Shown piece after piece: positions 22,531-32,492 of a stretch of DNA of 64,000 nucleotides. Under the pieces are notes generated by a model. The model worked only from the letters and a program-made list of their open reading frames with translations. It was not told the origin of the DNA and searched no databases. Origin of the DNA: Phocaeicola sp. (GTDB lineage: Bacteria > Bacteroidota > Bacteroidia > Bacteroidales > Bacteroidaceae); assembly GCA_029257865.1 (NCBI GenBank), contig JARIAN010000099.1, positions 1 through 64,000 of the forward strand, given 5' to 3'. Every line of letters begins with the position of its first letter. Position 1 is the stretch's first letter. Position numbers and translations under genes: made by a program.

Positions 22531-23328
22531 ATGATATTTCTTAAAACAGATGATGAAATAGAGCTTCTTCGACAGAGTAATCTCCTTGTGGGGAAGACTC
22601 TGGCCGAAGTTGCAAAAGTTATCCGACCAGGAGTTACTACACGTTATCTTGATAAACTTGCTGAAGAGTTTATCCGTGATCATGGAGCGATTCCTACTTT
22701 TAAAGGATATCCTAATCCATATGGAGGACCATTCCCGGGTACGTTATGTACTTCTGTTAATGAACAGGTTGTTCATGGTATTCCTAATGATATTCCTCTT
22801 CAAGATGGAGATATTGTTTCGGTGGATTGTGGAACTTTGCTTAATGGCTTTTGCGGTGATTCTGCCTATACCTTTTGTGTAGGAGAGGTTGAGCCTGAAA
22901 AACTGGCTTTGCTTAAGACTACTAAAGAAGCCTTATATAAAGGTATCGAAAGTGCTGTTCATGGAAAAAGAATAGGAGATATCGGTTATGCTGTTCAGCA
23001 GCATTGCGAAGCCAATTCTTATGGAGTAGTAAGGGAGTTTGTGGGGCATGGCATCGGTAAGAAGATGCATGAAGATCCTCAAGTTCCGAATTACGGCAGA
23101 CGTGGGACAGGCATTTTACTTAAAAGTGGGATGTGTATTGCAATTGAACCCATGATAACAATGGGAAGGCGAGAAGTTGTGATGGAAAGTGATAATTGGA
23201 CTATCCGAACAAAAGATAGAAGCTGTGCTGCTCACTTTGAGCATACTATTGCGATAAGAGCAGGTAAAGCAGATATTTTATCATCATTTGAATATATAGA
23301 AGAGGTTTTAGGAGATAAAGCAATTTAA
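22531..23328 (+). CDS. map: Type I methionine aminopeptidase
   Basis: Removes the initiator Met from nascent proteins; cytoplasmic dinuclear metalloenzyme. 265 residues of the short type I form without an N-terminal zinc extension. Metal ligands are in [18 protein letters not shown] (two Asp), GHGIG (His), IEPM (Glu) and FEHTI (Glu). It follows secY by 11 nt and precedes infA by 1 nt. Confidence 0.97.
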   Translation: MIFLKTDDEIELLRQSNLLVGKTLAEVAKVIRPGVTTRYLDKLAEEFIRDHGAIPTFKGYPNPYGGPFPGTLCTSVNEQVVHGIPNDIPLQDGDIVSVDCGTLLNGFCGDSAYTFCVGEVEPEKLALLKTTKEALYKGIESAVHGKRIGDIGYAVQQHCEANSYGVVREFVGHGIGKKMHEDPQVPNYGRRGTGILLKSGMCIAIEPMITMGRREVVMESDNWTIRTKDRSCAAHFEHTIAIRAGKADILSSFEYIEEVLGDKAI

Positions 23329-23329
23329 T

Positions 23330-23548
23330 ATGGCAAAGCAATCAGCAATAGAACAAGATGGAGTAATCGTAGAAGCATTGTCCAATGCAATGTTTCGCGT
23401 AGAGCTGGAAAACGGACATGAGATTACCGCTCACATTTCCGGCAAAATGAGAATGCATTACATCAAAATTTTACCGGGTGATAAGGTGCGAGTAGAGATG
23501 TCACCTTATGACTTGTCTAAAGGAAGAATCGTTTTTAGATACAAATAA
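23330..23548 (+). CDS. infA: Translation initiation factor IF-1
   Basis: OB-fold factor that occupies the A site during initiation. 72 residues, the canonical length. [21 protein letters not shown] and the [17 protein letters not shown] motif are characteristic. Confidence 0.98.
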   Translation: MAKQSAIEQDGVIVEALSNAMFRVELENGHEITAHISGKMRMHYIKILPGDKVRVEMSPYDLSKGRIVFRYK

Positions 23549-23562
23549 AAGAAAAATAAGAT

Positions 23563-23679
23563 ATGAAAGTAAGAGCATCATTAAAGAAACGTACGCCGGA
23601 ATGTAAGATCGTTAGACGTAATGGCCGTTTGTATGTTATTAACAAGAAAAATCCTAAGTATAAACAACGTCAAGGATAA
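23563..23679 (+). CDS. rpmJ: 50S ribosomal protein bL36, zinc-less variant
   Basis: Smallest ribosomal protein (38 residues), binding 23S rRNA near the factor site. The usual zinc ligands (Cys11, Cys14, Cys27, His32/33) are mostly replaced: Thr at 11, Cys at 14, Asn near 27 and Tyr at 33, so metal binding is unlikely. Start and end ([17 protein letters not shown]) and the position between infA and rpsM identify it. Confidence 0.97.
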   Translation: MKVRASLKKRTPECKIVRRNGRLYVINKKNPKYKQRQG

Positions 23680-23712
23680 TTTATTATTTTTGCAAAAAAA
23701 ATAATTTAGTAT

Positions 23713-24093
23713 ATGGCTATAAGAATAGTTGGTGTAGATTTGCCTCAGAATAAAAGAGGTGAGATTGCGTTAACATACGTATATGGTATTGGACGCAGTA
23801 GTTCAGCAAAAATTTTGGATAAAGCAGGTGTTGACCGTGATTTGAAGGTTAAGGATTGGACTGATGACCAGGCTGCTAAGATTCGTGAAATTATCGGTGC
23901 TGAATTTAAAGTGGAAGGTGATCTTCGTTCAGAAATCCAGTTGAACATTAAGCGATTAATGGATATTGGTTGCTATCGTGGTGTTCGTCACCGTTTGGGT
24001 CTGCCCGTAAGAGGTCAGAGCACTAAGAATAATGCTCGTACACGTAAGGGAAGAAAGAAAACAGTTGCAAATAAGAAAAAAGCTACTAAATAA
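23713..24093 (+). CDS. rpsM: 30S ribosomal protein uS13
   Basis: Head protein forming bridges to the 50S and contacting the P-site tRNA. 126 residues. [22 protein letters not shown] start, [15 protein letters not shown] and the [13 protein letters not shown] tail are diagnostic. Confidence 0.98.
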   Translation: MAIRIVGVDLPQNKRGEIALTYVYGIGRSSSAKILDKAGVDRDLKVKDWTDDQAAKIREIIGAEFKVEGDLRSEIQLNIKRLMDIGCYRGVRHRLGLPVRGQSTKNNARTRKGRKKTVANKKKATK

Positions 24094-24104
24094 TAATTGT
24101 TAAT

Positions 24105-24494
24105 ATGGCAAAAAAAACAGTCGCAGCTAAAAAAAGAAATGTAAAGGTTGATGCAAATGGACAGTTGCATGTACATTCTTCATTCAACAATATTATCGTT
24201 TCTTTGGCAAACAGCGAAGGCCAGATTATTTCTTGGTCTTCTGCAGGTAAGATGGGATTTAGAGGTTCTAAAAAGAATACTCCTTATGCAGCTCAGATGG
24301 CTGCCCAGGATTGCGCTAAAGTAGCGTATGATCTTGGCCTAAGAAAGGTGAAAGCTTACGTTAAGGGTCCAGGTAACGGACGTGAGTCTGCTATCAGAAC
24401 AGTACACGGAGCTGGAATTGAAGTTACTGAAATCATTGACGTAACTCCATTGCCTCACAACGGTTGTCGTCCTCCTAAGAGAAGAAGAGTATAA
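24105..24494 (+). CDS. rpsK: 30S ribosomal protein uS11
   Basis: Platform protein next to the mRNA exit (E site). 129 residues. [31 protein letters not shown] and the C-terminal PPKRRRV are characteristic; the conserved Asn in PHNG is the isoaspartate site known in E. coli. Confidence 0.98.
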   Translation: MAKKTVAAKKRNVKVDANGQLHVHSSFNNIIVSLANSEGQIISWSSAGKMGFRGSKKNTPYAAQMAAQDCAKVAYDLGLRKVKAYVKGPGNGRESAIRTVHGAGIEVTEIIDVTPLPHNGCRPPKRRRV

Positions 24495-24611
24495 TAAAGA
24501 TAACCTATTTAGATGTAACTTGATTTTGTTAAATAATGGATTGCAATTCCTTTCTGTAATCGCGGCTGCAACAAATTGAGTTCATGAATAACAATTAAAT
24601 TAGAAAAGAAA

Positions 24612-25217
24612 ATGGCTAGATATACTGGACCTAAAACAAGAATTGCACGTAAATTCGGTGAAGCAATCTTTGGAGCAGATAAAGTTTTGTCTAAGAAAAA
24701 CTATCCTCCAGGACAGCATGGAAATACTCGCCGCAGAAAAACTTCAGAGTATGGTGTCATGCTGGCAGAAAAACAAAAAGCAAAATATACTTACGGTGTA
24801 CTTGAAAAACAGTTCCGTAATATGTTTGAAAAGGCTGCAAGTATGAACGGTATTACCGGTGAAATCTTGCTGCAGAGCCTTGAATGTCGTCTTGACAACG
24901 TAGTGTTCCGTTTGGGTATTGCTCCAACTCGTGCTGCTGCTCGTCAGTTGGTTGGACACAAGCATATTACTGTAGATGGTAAGGTTGTAAATATTCCTTC
25001 TTTCTCTGTTAAACCTGGTCAGTTGGTTGGAGTACGTGAAAGATCTAAATCTTTGGAAGTTATCGCTAACTCTTTGGCTGGATTTAATCACAGTAAATAT
25101 CCATGGTTGGAATGGGATGAAAACTCTAAGACTGGTAAAATGTTGCACATTCCTGAAAGAGCAGATATTCCTGAAAACATTAAAGAACACTTGATCGTTG
25201 AATTGTACTCTAAATAA
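24612..25217 (+). CDS. rpsD: 30S ribosomal protein uS4, cysteine-poor type
   Basis: Primary 16S binder that starts 30S body assembly; in E. coli it also represses the alpha operon. 201 residues. The N-terminal region ([27 protein letters not shown]) lacks the four-cysteine zinc knuckle of some bacteria. The S4 RNA-binding domain is [20 protein letters not shown] plus [15 protein letters not shown]. The preceding 117-nt gap is longer than most here and could hold a control site, although I see no strong hairpin. Confidence 0.98.
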   Translation: MARYTGPKTRIARKFGEAIFGADKVLSKKNYPPGQHGNTRRRKTSEYGVMLAEKQKAKYTYGVLEKQFRNMFEKAASMNGITGEILLQSLECRLDNVVFRLGIAPTRAAARQLVGHKHITVDGKVVNIPSFSVKPGQLVGVRERSKSLEVIANSLAGFNHSKYPWLEWDENSKTGKMLHIPERADIPENIKEHLIVELYSK

Positions 25218-25228
25218 TAATTAATTGC

Positions 25229-26221
25229 ATGGCGATATTAGCATTTCAAAAACCTGATAAAGTATTAATGTTGGAAGCGGATTCAAAATTCGGTAAATTT
25301 GAATTTCGTCCGCTTGAGCCCGGTTTCGGTATTACCGTAGGTAATGCTTTACGCCGTATTCTTCTTTCTTCTCTGGAAGGTTATGCTATCAATACTATTC
25401 ATATTGATGGTGTGGAACATGAGTTTGCCACTGTTCCGGGAGTTAAAGAAGATGTTACTAACATTATCTTGAATCTCAAACAGGTTAGATTCAAGCAAAT
25501 AGTTGAGGAATTCGAATCTGAAAAGGTAAGTATTACCATTGAGAATTCTACCGAATTTAAGGCAGGTGATATTGGTAAGTATTTGACCGGATTTGAAGTG
25601 TTAAATCCAGAATTAGTTATTTGCCATTTAGATTCTACAGCAACTATGCAGATAGAACTTACTATTAACAAAGGTCGTGGATATGTCCCTGCTGATGAAA
25701 ACAGAGAATTCTGCACCGACGTGAACGTACTTCCTATCGATTCTATTTACACTCCGATTCGTAATGTCAAATACGCGGTTGAAAACTACCGTGTAGAACA
25801 GAAAACTGACTATGAAAAGTTGGTTCTGGAAATTACTACGGATGGTTCCATTCACCCGAAGGATGCATTGAAAGAAGCTGCTAAAATTCTGATTCACCAT
25901 TTCATGCTTTTCTCTGATGAAAAGATTACTCTTGAAATCTCTGATGTTGACGGAAATGAAGAATTCGATGAAGAAGTTCTCCACATGCGTCAGCTTTTGA
26001 AAACTAAGTTAGTGGATATGGACTTGTCTGTCCGTGCTCTTAACTGTTTGAAGGCTGCTGATGTAGAAACTTTAGGCGACTTAGTTCAATTCAACAAAAC
26101 TGATTTGTTGAAATTCCGTAATTTCGGTAAGAAATCGCTCACTGAGCTTGATGATTTGCTCGAGAGTCTGAATCTGTCGTTTGGAACAGATATTTCTAAG
26201 TATAAATTAGATAAAGAATAA
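25229..26221 (+). CDS. rpoA: RNA polymerase alpha subunit
   Basis: Scaffold of RNA polymerase; its C-terminal domain binds UP elements and activators. 330 residues. The N-terminal dimerisation domain has [30 protein letters not shown], and the C-terminal helix-hairpin-helix domain has [23 protein letters not shown] and [18 protein letters not shown] 3-nt gap separates it from rplQ. Confidence 0.98.
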   Translation: MAILAFQKPDKVLMLEADSKFGKFEFRPLEPGFGITVGNALRRILLSSLEGYAINTIHIDGVEHEFATVPGVKEDVTNIILNLKQVRFKQIVEEFESEKVSITIENSTEFKAGDIGKYLTGFEVLNPELVICHLDSTATMQIELTINKGRGYVPADENREFCTDVNVLPIDSIYTPIRNVKYAVENYRVEQKTDYEKLVLEITTDGSIHPKDALKEAAKILIHHFMLFSDEKITLEISDVDGNEEFDEEVLHMRQLLKTKLVDMDLSVRALNCLKAADVETLGDLVQFNKTDLLKFRNFGKKSLTELDDLLESLNLSFGTDISKYKLDKE

Positions 26222-26224
26222 CAA

Positions 26225-26704
26225 ATGAGACATAATAAAAAATTCAACCATTTAGGTCGTACTGCTTCTCACAGAAACGCTATGTTGTCTAATATGGCTT
26301 GTTCTTTGATTAAGCACAAAAGAATCACTACGACTGTTGCGAAGGCTAAAGCTTTGAAGAAATTCGTTGAGCCTCTGATTACAAAATCTAAAGAAGACAC
26401 TACTAACTCTCGTCGTGTTGTATTTAGCAACTTGCAAGATAAATTCGCTGTAACTGAACTCTTCAAAGAGATCTCTGTAAAGGTTGCAGACCGTCCAGGT
26501 GGTTATACTCGTATCATTAAGACTGGTCACCGTTTGGGAGATAACGCTGAAATGTGTTTTATCGAACTGGTTGACTACAATGAAAATATGGCTAAGACCG
26601 CTGCTAAGAAAGCAACTCGTACTCGCCGTTCTAAAAAAGGTGCAACAGAAGCTGCTGCTGAAGTTGTAGAAGCTACTACAGAGGAAGCCCCTAAAGCTGA
26701 ATAA
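26225..26704 (+). CDS. rplQ: 50S ribosomal protein bL17
   Basis: Tunnel-exit region protein and last gene of the superoperon. 159 residues: the conserved core ([39 protein letters not shown]) is followed by a Lys/Ala/Glu-rich tail of about 40 residues typical of Bacteroidota. Confidence 0.97.
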   Translation: MRHNKKFNHLGRTASHRNAMLSNMACSLIKHKRITTTVAKAKALKKFVEPLITKSKEDTTNSRRVVFSNLQDKFAVTELFKEISVKVADRPGGYTRIIKTGHRLGDNAEMCFIELVDYNENMAKTAAKKATRTRRSKKGATEAAAEVVEATTEEAPKAE

Positions 26705-26725
26705 TTCTGTAAGACTACATATATT

Positions 26726-26757
26726 AAAGCCGGACTTAATTAGTCCGGCTTTTTTTA
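26726..26757 (+). terminator. Terminator of the ribosomal superoperon
   Basis: AGCCGGACT (26728-26736) and AGTCCGGCT (26742-26750) form a 9-bp GC-rich stem with a TAATT loop, extendable by A-T pairs and followed by a T tract. Confidence 0.95.
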
Positions 26758-26880
26758 TGCAATGACATTTGTTATCTTAGACTGATGAATCTTTTATATT
26801 CTAAGAATAATTGTTCCGCAATAATTCATATTTTAGTACTCTTATCAGTTTTTTGATTTTCTTGGTTTTTATAAATTGTG

Positions 26881-26888
26881 TACTTTTG
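26881..26888 (+). promoter_or_regulatory. -7 box of the fucosidase gene
   Basis: TACTTTTG is an exact TAnnTTTG. At the expected -33 position (26858-26861) the sequence is TTTC, one mismatch from TTTG, with a 19-bp spacer. It places the start of transcription after the upstream frame and supports the ATG at 26930. Confidence 0.7.
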
Positions 26889-26929
26889 CAGCAAATCAGT
26901 CAAGTGAAAATTTTTTAAACAATCATATT

Positions 26930-28981
26930 ATGAACGTAAAACACTTATTGTTTCCTTGTCTTCTTACAGGAACATTCTTTTCGTGCAAGCCGGTTGATGC
27001 TCCATCTCCGGTTTATCCCGTGCCTAGCCCAGAGCAGGTAGCCTGGCAAAAAATGGAAAACTATGCTTTCGTGCATTTCGGATTGAACACGTTCAATGAC
27101 TTGGAATGGGGCTATGGTAATACTCCTGCTGAAACATTCAACCCTACGAACCTTGACTGTGACCAGTGGGTTCGTGTCATTAAGGCTGCCGGTCTGAAGG
27201 GTGTGATTCTAACGGCCAAGCATCACGACGGCTTTTGCCTTTGGCCTACCAAGACGGTAGACTATAACATCTCAAAGTCACCTTACAAGGGCGGTAAGGG
27301 CGATATGGTTCGTGAACTGTCTGATGCCTGCAAGAAGTATGGTTTGAAGTTCGGCCTCTATCTTTCTCCTTGGGATCGTCATCATGCGGAGTACGGGCGC
27401 GAAGAGTACCAGAAGGTTTATCACGAGCAGATCAATGAGCTGATATCTAACTACGGTCCTTTGTTTGAGTTTTGGTTTGATGGTGCTAACGGCGGTAACG
27501 GCTGGTACGGCGGCACCAACGAGTCACGCTCCATTGATCCGAAGACTTATTATGGCTATGAAAAGGCTCGTGAAATGATTAAGACCAAGCATCCCGATGC
27601 GATGATTTTCGGTGGTTCTGTTCCCGATATCCGCTGGATTGGTAACGAGTCCGGATGGGCCGGCGAGACCTGTTGGGCGATGTATGACGAGGATAAGGCC
27701 AGCCATTACCGGCAGTCGCAGTGGGGCATGAAGGATGCAACCAAGTGGCTTCCCGGGGAGTGTGACGTGTCTATCCGTCCGGGCTGGTTCTACCACCATC
27801 GCGAAGACCACATGGTGAAGACTGTCCCTACGTTGGTCGACTTGTATTACCGGAGCGTGGGGCACAACTCCAATTTCCTTCTTAACTTCCCGATAGCGTT
27901 GACCGGTCAGATTCATCCTACCGACTCCGCCCATGCTGTTGATTGGTATCATACCATCCAGACTGAACTGAAGGACAACCTCCTTGCAGGCATCACTCCA
28001 GAAGCCAGTGAAACGCGCGGACGTGGTTTCGGTGCAGGAAACGTGAGCGATGGTGACTGGGATTCCTATTGGGCTACTACCGACAGCACCACTACTGGTT
28101 CTCTTACCTTTCCGCTGCCTTCCGGTACTTCCCTAAACCGTGTGATGATACAGGAGTACATCCCGTTGGGACAGCGAGTTTGTGCGTTCACTTTGGAGGT
28201 ACAGAAAGATGGAAAATGGACTCCGGTTGAAACTTCCGATACGCTGACCACTGTGGGCTATAAGAGACTGGTTCGTTTCAATACGACATCGGCCGATGCT
28301 TTGCGCATCAACTTCACCGAGTCTCGAGGACCTCTCTGCATTAACAATGTGGAAGCCTTCCTTGCTCCTGCCTTGCTTGAACAGCCTACCCTCCGCCGCA
28401 ATGCGAAGAATGAGGTGTCTATCAATGTAGTGGGTGAAGGAATGGAAATATACTATACCCTTGACGGTTCCGAGCCGACTTCTCATTCTGCGAAGTATAC
28501 CGGTCCTTTTGTCTTGGACAAGAAGGCTACCGTGAAGGCCATCACCTGTGACCCTTTGAGCGGAAAGACCGGCCCTGTGGGTATCCGCCGTTTCGATCTT
28601 CCTTCCTCGTGTTATATGGTAGTCAGCCCTAAGGATGAAAAGACCTCTGTTATGTTCGACGGTCTTGGCTATACCACTTATTATATGCCCAAAGGGCAGA
28701 AGGACCTTACTGTCCGTTTGTCCGAGCCGCAGCTCATCAGCGGGTTTGTATACACACCAAACCAAGGAAGAGATGCCACCGGTCATATCTCTCATTATGA
28801 ACTGTTGGTCGACGGCAAGAAGGTATCATCGGGTGAATTCTCCAACATCAAGCATAATCCAATCGAACAGGAAATTCGTTTCGATGCCGTAAAAGGTCAG
28901 AAGATAGTGCTCAGATGCTTGCGTACGGTAGACAATGTAAGCCACATCGGTATCGGTGAATTCTCTGTAATCACTGAATAA
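26930..28981 (+). CDS. GH29 alpha-L-fucosidase lipoprotein
   Basis: Releases alpha-linked fucose. 683 residues from the ATG at 26930; the longer frame to 26876 includes the promoter. The lipoprotein signal ends TGTFFSC. The GH29 barrel shows FVHFGLNTF, AKHHDGFCLW and the nucleophile D184 in EFWFDGAN. E240 in RWIGNESG is the likely acid/base of the GH29-B subgroup, which acts on alpha-1,3/1,4-linked fucose. A discoidin-like domain follows (residues about 350-480), then a chitobiase C-terminal module (YYTLDGSEPTSHSAKYTGPF) and a final F5/8-type domain. It reads as richer in G+C than its neighbours (many GGC, CGC, ACC codons), hinting at a separate origin. A decayed copy lies at 34270-34582. It is followed by a terminator, so it is not in the SusC transcript. 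Confidence 0.92.
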   Translation: MNVKHLLFPCLLTGTFFSCKPVDAPSPVYPVPSPEQVAWQKMENYAFVHFGLNTFNDLEWGYGNTPAETFNPTNLDCDQWVRVIKAAGLKGVILTAKHHDGFCLWPTKTVDYNISKSPYKGGKGDMVRELSDACKKYGLKFGLYLSPWDRHHAEYGREEYQKVYHEQINELISNYGPLFEFWFDGANGGNGWYGGTNESRSIDPKTYYGYEKAREMIKTKHPDAMIFGGSVPDIRWIGNESGWAGETCWAMYDEDKASHYRQSQWGMKDATKWLPGECDVSIRPGWFYHHREDHMVKTVPTLVDLYYRSVGHNSNFLLNFPIALTGQIHPTDSAHAVDWYHTIQTELKDNLLAGITPEASETRGRGFGAGNVSDGDWDSYWATTDSTTTGSLTFPLPSGTSLNRVMIQEYIPLGQRVCAFTLEVQKDGKWTPVETSDTLTTVGYKRLVRFNTTSADALRINFTESRGPLCINNVEAFLAPALLEQPTLRRNAKNEVSINVVGEGMEIYYTLDGSEPTSHSAKYTGPFVLDKKATVKAITCDPLSGKTGPVGIRRFDLPSSCYMVVSPKDEKTSVMFDGLGYTTYYMPKGQKDLTVRLSEPQLISGFVYTPNQGRDATGHISHYELLVDGKKVSSGEFSNIKHNPIEQEIRFDAVKGQKIVLRCLRTVDNVSHIGIGEFSVITE

Positions 28982-29306
28982 TCCGGAAATATAGTTTCAT
29001 AAAAAAGGTCATATCACGATACAGTGGTGTGACCTTTTTTATAAGTCTTTCTTAAAGTTAATTTTACCAGTAGAATAGTATAATAAGAAGAACAATTATA
29101 GTAGTTACGTAGTAATTCTTATAAATATTGCCTGTTTTATAGTTAAATAATATTAAATGGGGGGGGGTAACAAAAACTTTAGTTACTTTCACAAAAAAAT
29201 TAAATAAGAGGTAATTTTTATTATAGAATTTAATAGCTGAAGCGACCTTAACAGATACTAAAACAGACCTAAAATAATACTTTAATATATTCTTATTATT
29301 AATTCT
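28982..29306 (+). other. AT-rich gap upstream of the first susC with a G9 tract
   Basis: Beyond the terminator the 265 bp before susC contain no TTTG and no TAnnTTTG, so the housekeeping promoter is not recognisable. A run of nine G (29159-29167) interrupts otherwise very AT-rich DNA about 140 bp before the start codon. I see no gene in it. Confidence 0.6.
29001..29040 (+). terminator. Terminator after the fucosidase gene
   Basis: AAAAAAGGTCA...TGACCTTTTTT with an internal CAC/GTG pair forms a hairpin followed by T. A near-identical copy occurs at 34594-34634 as part of the duplicated fucosidase fossil. Confidence 0.88.
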
Positions 29307-32300
29307 ATGAAGAAAGAACAATTAAGATTAGCAAGTGTAATGTTTCTTTTGAGTGGATGTCCAATGGGATATCTTCATGCATCATCTTATTATGATGCTG
29401 TGGGAGTACAAGCAGTACAGCAGAATACCTGTACAGGTATTGTGGTAGACAAAAATGGTGAGACAATTATTGGAGCATCAGTTGTTGTAAAAGGTACTAC
29501 TAATGGTTCTATAACAGGATTGGATGGTGATTTTACTATTTCCAACGTAAAGAAGGGTGATATTATTGTGGTTTCTTATGTTGGTTATGTCCAGCAGGAA
29601 ATTGTATGGAATGGAAAACCTTTAAAAATTAATCTTAAGGAAGATACAAAAACACTAGAAGAAGTTGTAGTCGTTGGTTATGCTACTGTAAAGAAAGCTA
29701 ATTTGACTGGAGCAGTTTCAGCTGTAGATGATAAAGTATTGGCTGATCGTCCGATTGTAAACCTTGGTCAAGGTTTGCAAGGAACTATACCGAACTTGAA
29801 TATTACCACAAGCGGACAGCCAGGACGTGGGTCTACTTTCAATGTACGTGGAGAAACTTCTATTAATGGAGGTAGTCCTTTGGTTTTGGTTGATGGCGTT
29901 GAAATGGATCCGAACTTGATAAATCCACAAGATGTAGCCAGCGTATCCGTGTTGAAAGATGCTGCCTCTGCTTCAATTTATGGTGCTCGTGCTGCATATG
30001 GAGTCATCTTGATTACTACCAAAAGCGGTAGAAAGAATGCACCGACTCAAGTTTCATTTGATGCTTCTGTTTCATTTAATAGTCCTACTACCCGTCCTGA
30101 ATATATGAATTCAATGGAGTATGCTCATTGGATGAATGCAGCTAATAATACTACTAGTGGTCGTGATTTGTTCAGTAAGGAAGAAATGGACCATATTGAA
30201 GCCTATTTCAATGACCCGGTGAATAATCTTCCTGTTTTTATAGCTAAAGATCCGAATAGTTGGCAGTATGGAAACTGTCAGGCTGGTAAATATGCTTATT
30301 GTGGTAATACTGATTGGATGAAAGAAATGTACAAGAAGAATTATCCAATCCAAAAGTATAACATCAATATTAACGGTGGTAGTGATAAGGCTACTTATTA
30401 CACTTCTGTAGGGTATACCGACCAAGGTTCTTTGATGCGTTATGGAAATGAATCGTTCCGTAAGTTTAATATGGTAAATAATATCAATTATGACATCAAT
30501 GATTGGTTAAGCCTCTCTATGAAGACTAGCTATATTCGTACAGAATTGGATGGAATCGCTCAGGATGCTGTACATGGTGAGTCTTGGATTGGTAATGATA
30601 CTCAGCCATTAATGCCGGTTAAGCACCCTGATGGTAATTGGTCTGGTCAAGGTAACTATACAAACTTTGCAGCAGTGTTGGATGAAATGGGGACTCCTAC
30701 AACTACCAAAAATGATTTTTGGAATACACTTGCTTTGAAGTTGACTCCGTTGAAAGGCCTTACTATTAATATGGACTATACCTTTAATTATTATGCGCAG
30801 CATAATAAGAATCATCGAAAGTCATTCAATGAATATGGAGCTGATGGTAAATTCCTTCAAGTTTTCCAACATTCTAATCCTAGTAGAGTTTCTGAGTCGC
30901 AGAGTAATGATACTTATAATGCATTCAACTTGTTTGGAAATTATGAACTTACAGTGAAGAAGCATTATTTCAAAGTAATGCTTGGTTATAATCAAGAAAC
31001 AAAGCATACAAGAGGATTTTCAGCTTCAAGAGATGAATTGATTTCAAACGATTTGCCTTCAATGAGTGCTGCAACAGGCGAAAAATATGTAGGTAATTCA
31101 GATGACAGTTGGGCTACACGAAGTGGATTCTTCCGTTTGAACTATTCATTTGCAGACCGTTATTTATTGGAAGTGAATGGACGTTATGACCTTTCTTCTA
31201 AATTCCCTAAAAATGACCGTGCTGTATTTAGTCCGTCTTTCTCTGTGGGATGGAAATTATCGGAAGAAAGCTGGTTTAAAAATCCGACTAATGGATTTTT
31301 TGATGATTTAAAGATTAGAGCATCTTATGGTAGTTTAGCAAATCAAGCCTTAGATAATGGTTGGTATGCTTATTTGTCAAATTATAGTACAGGTACTCAA
31401 GGATATATTATGGGAGGTAAACAACCTCAATATGTTCTTCCTGGAGCTTTAGTTAGTAATACTGTTTCTTGGGAAAAAGTAACTCAATGGGATTTGGGTC
31501 TTGATGTGGCTATATTGCAGAATCGTTTGAAAGGAACCTTTGACTACTATCAGCGTAAAACTGTTGATATGTTAGGACCTGGTAGAATTTTGCCAAATGT
31601 ATTAGGTATGCCAGAACCATTGGAAAATGCAGCTGATATGGTTACTAGAGGATGGGAATTGGCTTTTTCTTGGAATGATCAGTTGGATAATGGCCTGCAT
31701 TATAGTGTTGGTTTTAATCTGTCTGATACTCAGTCTGAAATCACAAAATATGATAATCCAACCAAATCTTTAGCAGCTTCTTATTATGAAGGCCAGATTC
31801 TTGGAGATATCTGGGGATATGAGTCTTCTTTGTTCCTTTCAAAAGAAGAAATTGCAGCAGCTCCTGACCAGTCTCGTTTGGATGGGGGTATTAGTAAAGT
31901 CCCTGGTGATATTAAGTTTAATGATATCAATGGTGACAATGTTGTAAATAATGGTGAAAATACTGTCGATAATCCTGGAGATATGAAGATTATTGGTAAT
32001 GATAAGGCACGTTTCCGTTATGGCTTTAACGTATCTGCTGATTGGAAGGGTTTTGATTTGGGTATATTCTTCCAAGGTGTTGGAAAGCGTGATATAATGT
32101 TACCTCATACATTTAAATGGCAATATAATAATATGTGGCAGGTGCCTACAGCTGTAGGCAATGACTATTGGAGTGAAGACAATACAGGAGGTTGGCTTCC
32201 TGTGGCTCGTTTTAATGGTGGCTCTGCATTATCACAAAATCAGACTCGTTATTTACTGAATGCTGCTTATTTACGTTTGAAATCATTGTCTTTAGGATAT

Positions 32301-32477
32301 ACATTACCTATCTCATTGACTAAGCAGTGGGGTATTCAAAAATGCCGTATTTATGTTACAGGTGAGAACTTGTTGACATTCAAACATACTCCGGAGGGAT
32401 TTGATCCGGAACTGGCTGATCCATATAAATATCCACAGCAGAAATCATTTGCAGTGGGACTCAATGTCGTTTTCTAA
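29307..32477 (+). CDS. SusC-like TonB-dependent outer-membrane transporter
   Basis: Imports oligosaccharides through the outer membrane using TonB energy, paired with the SusD protein that follows 15 nt later. 1056 residues. It has a signal peptide (to about residue 38), then a carboxypeptidase-D-like beta-sandwich (CTGIVVDKNGETIIGASVVV, residues about 43-120). The Ton-box region and plug follow (EEVVVVGYATVKKANLTGAV, VRGETSINGGSPLVLVDGVE), and a 22-strand barrel ends in phenylalanine (AVGLNVVF). There is no STN domain, so direct control by an anti-sigma/ECF pair through this protein is unlikely. Substrate unknown; the fucosidase upstream suggests a fucosylated glycan (inference). Confidence 0.95.
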   Translation: MKKEQLRLASVMFLLSGCPMGYLHASSYYDAVGVQAVQQNTCTGIVVDKNGETIIGASVVVKGTTNGSITGLDGDFTISNVKKGDIIVVSYVGYVQQEIVWNGKPLKINLKEDTKTLEEVVVVGYATVKKANLTGAVSAVDDKVLADRPIVNLGQGLQGTIPNLNITTSGQPGRGSTFNVRGETSINGGSPLVLVDGVEMDPNLINPQDVASVSVLKDAASASIYGARAAYGVILITTKSGRKNAPTQVSFDASVSFNSPTTRPEYMNSMEYAHWMNAANNTTSGRDLFSKEEMDHIEAYFNDPVNNLPVFIAKDPNSWQYGNCQAGKYAYCGNTDWMKEMYKKNYPIQKYNININGGSDKATYYTSVGYTDQGSLMRYGNESFRKFNMVNNINYDINDWLSLSMKTSYIRTELDGIAQDAVHGESWIGNDTQPLMPVKHPDGNWSGQGNYTNFAAVLDEMGTPTTTKNDFWNTLALKLTPLKGLTINMDYTFNYYAQHNKNHRKSFNEYGADGKFLQVFQHSNPSRVSESQSNDTYNAFNLFGNYELTVKKHYFKVMLGYNQETKHTRGFSASRDELISNDLPSMSAATGEKYVGNSDDSWATRSGFFRLNYSFADRYLLEVNGRYDLSSKFPKNDRAVFSPSFSVGWKLSEESWFKNPTNGFFDDLKIRASYGSLANQALDNGWYAYLSNYSTGTQGYIMGGKQPQYVLPGALVSNTVSWEKVTQWDLGLDVAILQNRLKGTFDYYQRKTVDMLGPGRILPNVLGMPEPLENAADMVTRGWELAFSWNDQLDNGLHYSVGFNLSDTQSEITKYDNPTKSLAASYYEGQILGDIWGYESSLFLSKEEIAAAPDQSRLDGGISKVPGDIKFNDINGDNVVNNGENTVDNPGDMKIIGNDKARFRYGFNVSADWKGFDLGIFFQGVGKRDIMLPHTFKWQYNNMWQVPTAVGNDYWSEDNTGGWLPVARFNGGSALSQNQTRYLLNAAYLRLKSLSLGYTLPISLTKQWGIQKCRIYVTGENLLTFKHTPEGFDPELADPYKYPQQKSFAVGLNVVF

Positions 32478-32492
32478 CTTTAATGAAACTAA

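Noticed and set aside
23680-23712. Internal promoter and hairpin between rpmJ and rpsM
   Set aside because: TATTTTTG at 23685 matches the -7 pattern, but there is no -33 box and it lies within an A/T-run repeat likely to match by chance.
24495-24611. Autoregulatory site for uS4 before rpsD
   Set aside because: The gap is longer than usual, but only a weak TTGCA/TGCAA pairing is visible, not enough to annotate.
28133-28795. A 220-codon minus-strand open frame opposite the fucosidase
   Set aside because: Antisense to the well-supported GH29 gene, no family signature; long antisense frames are expected in this G+C-richer gene.
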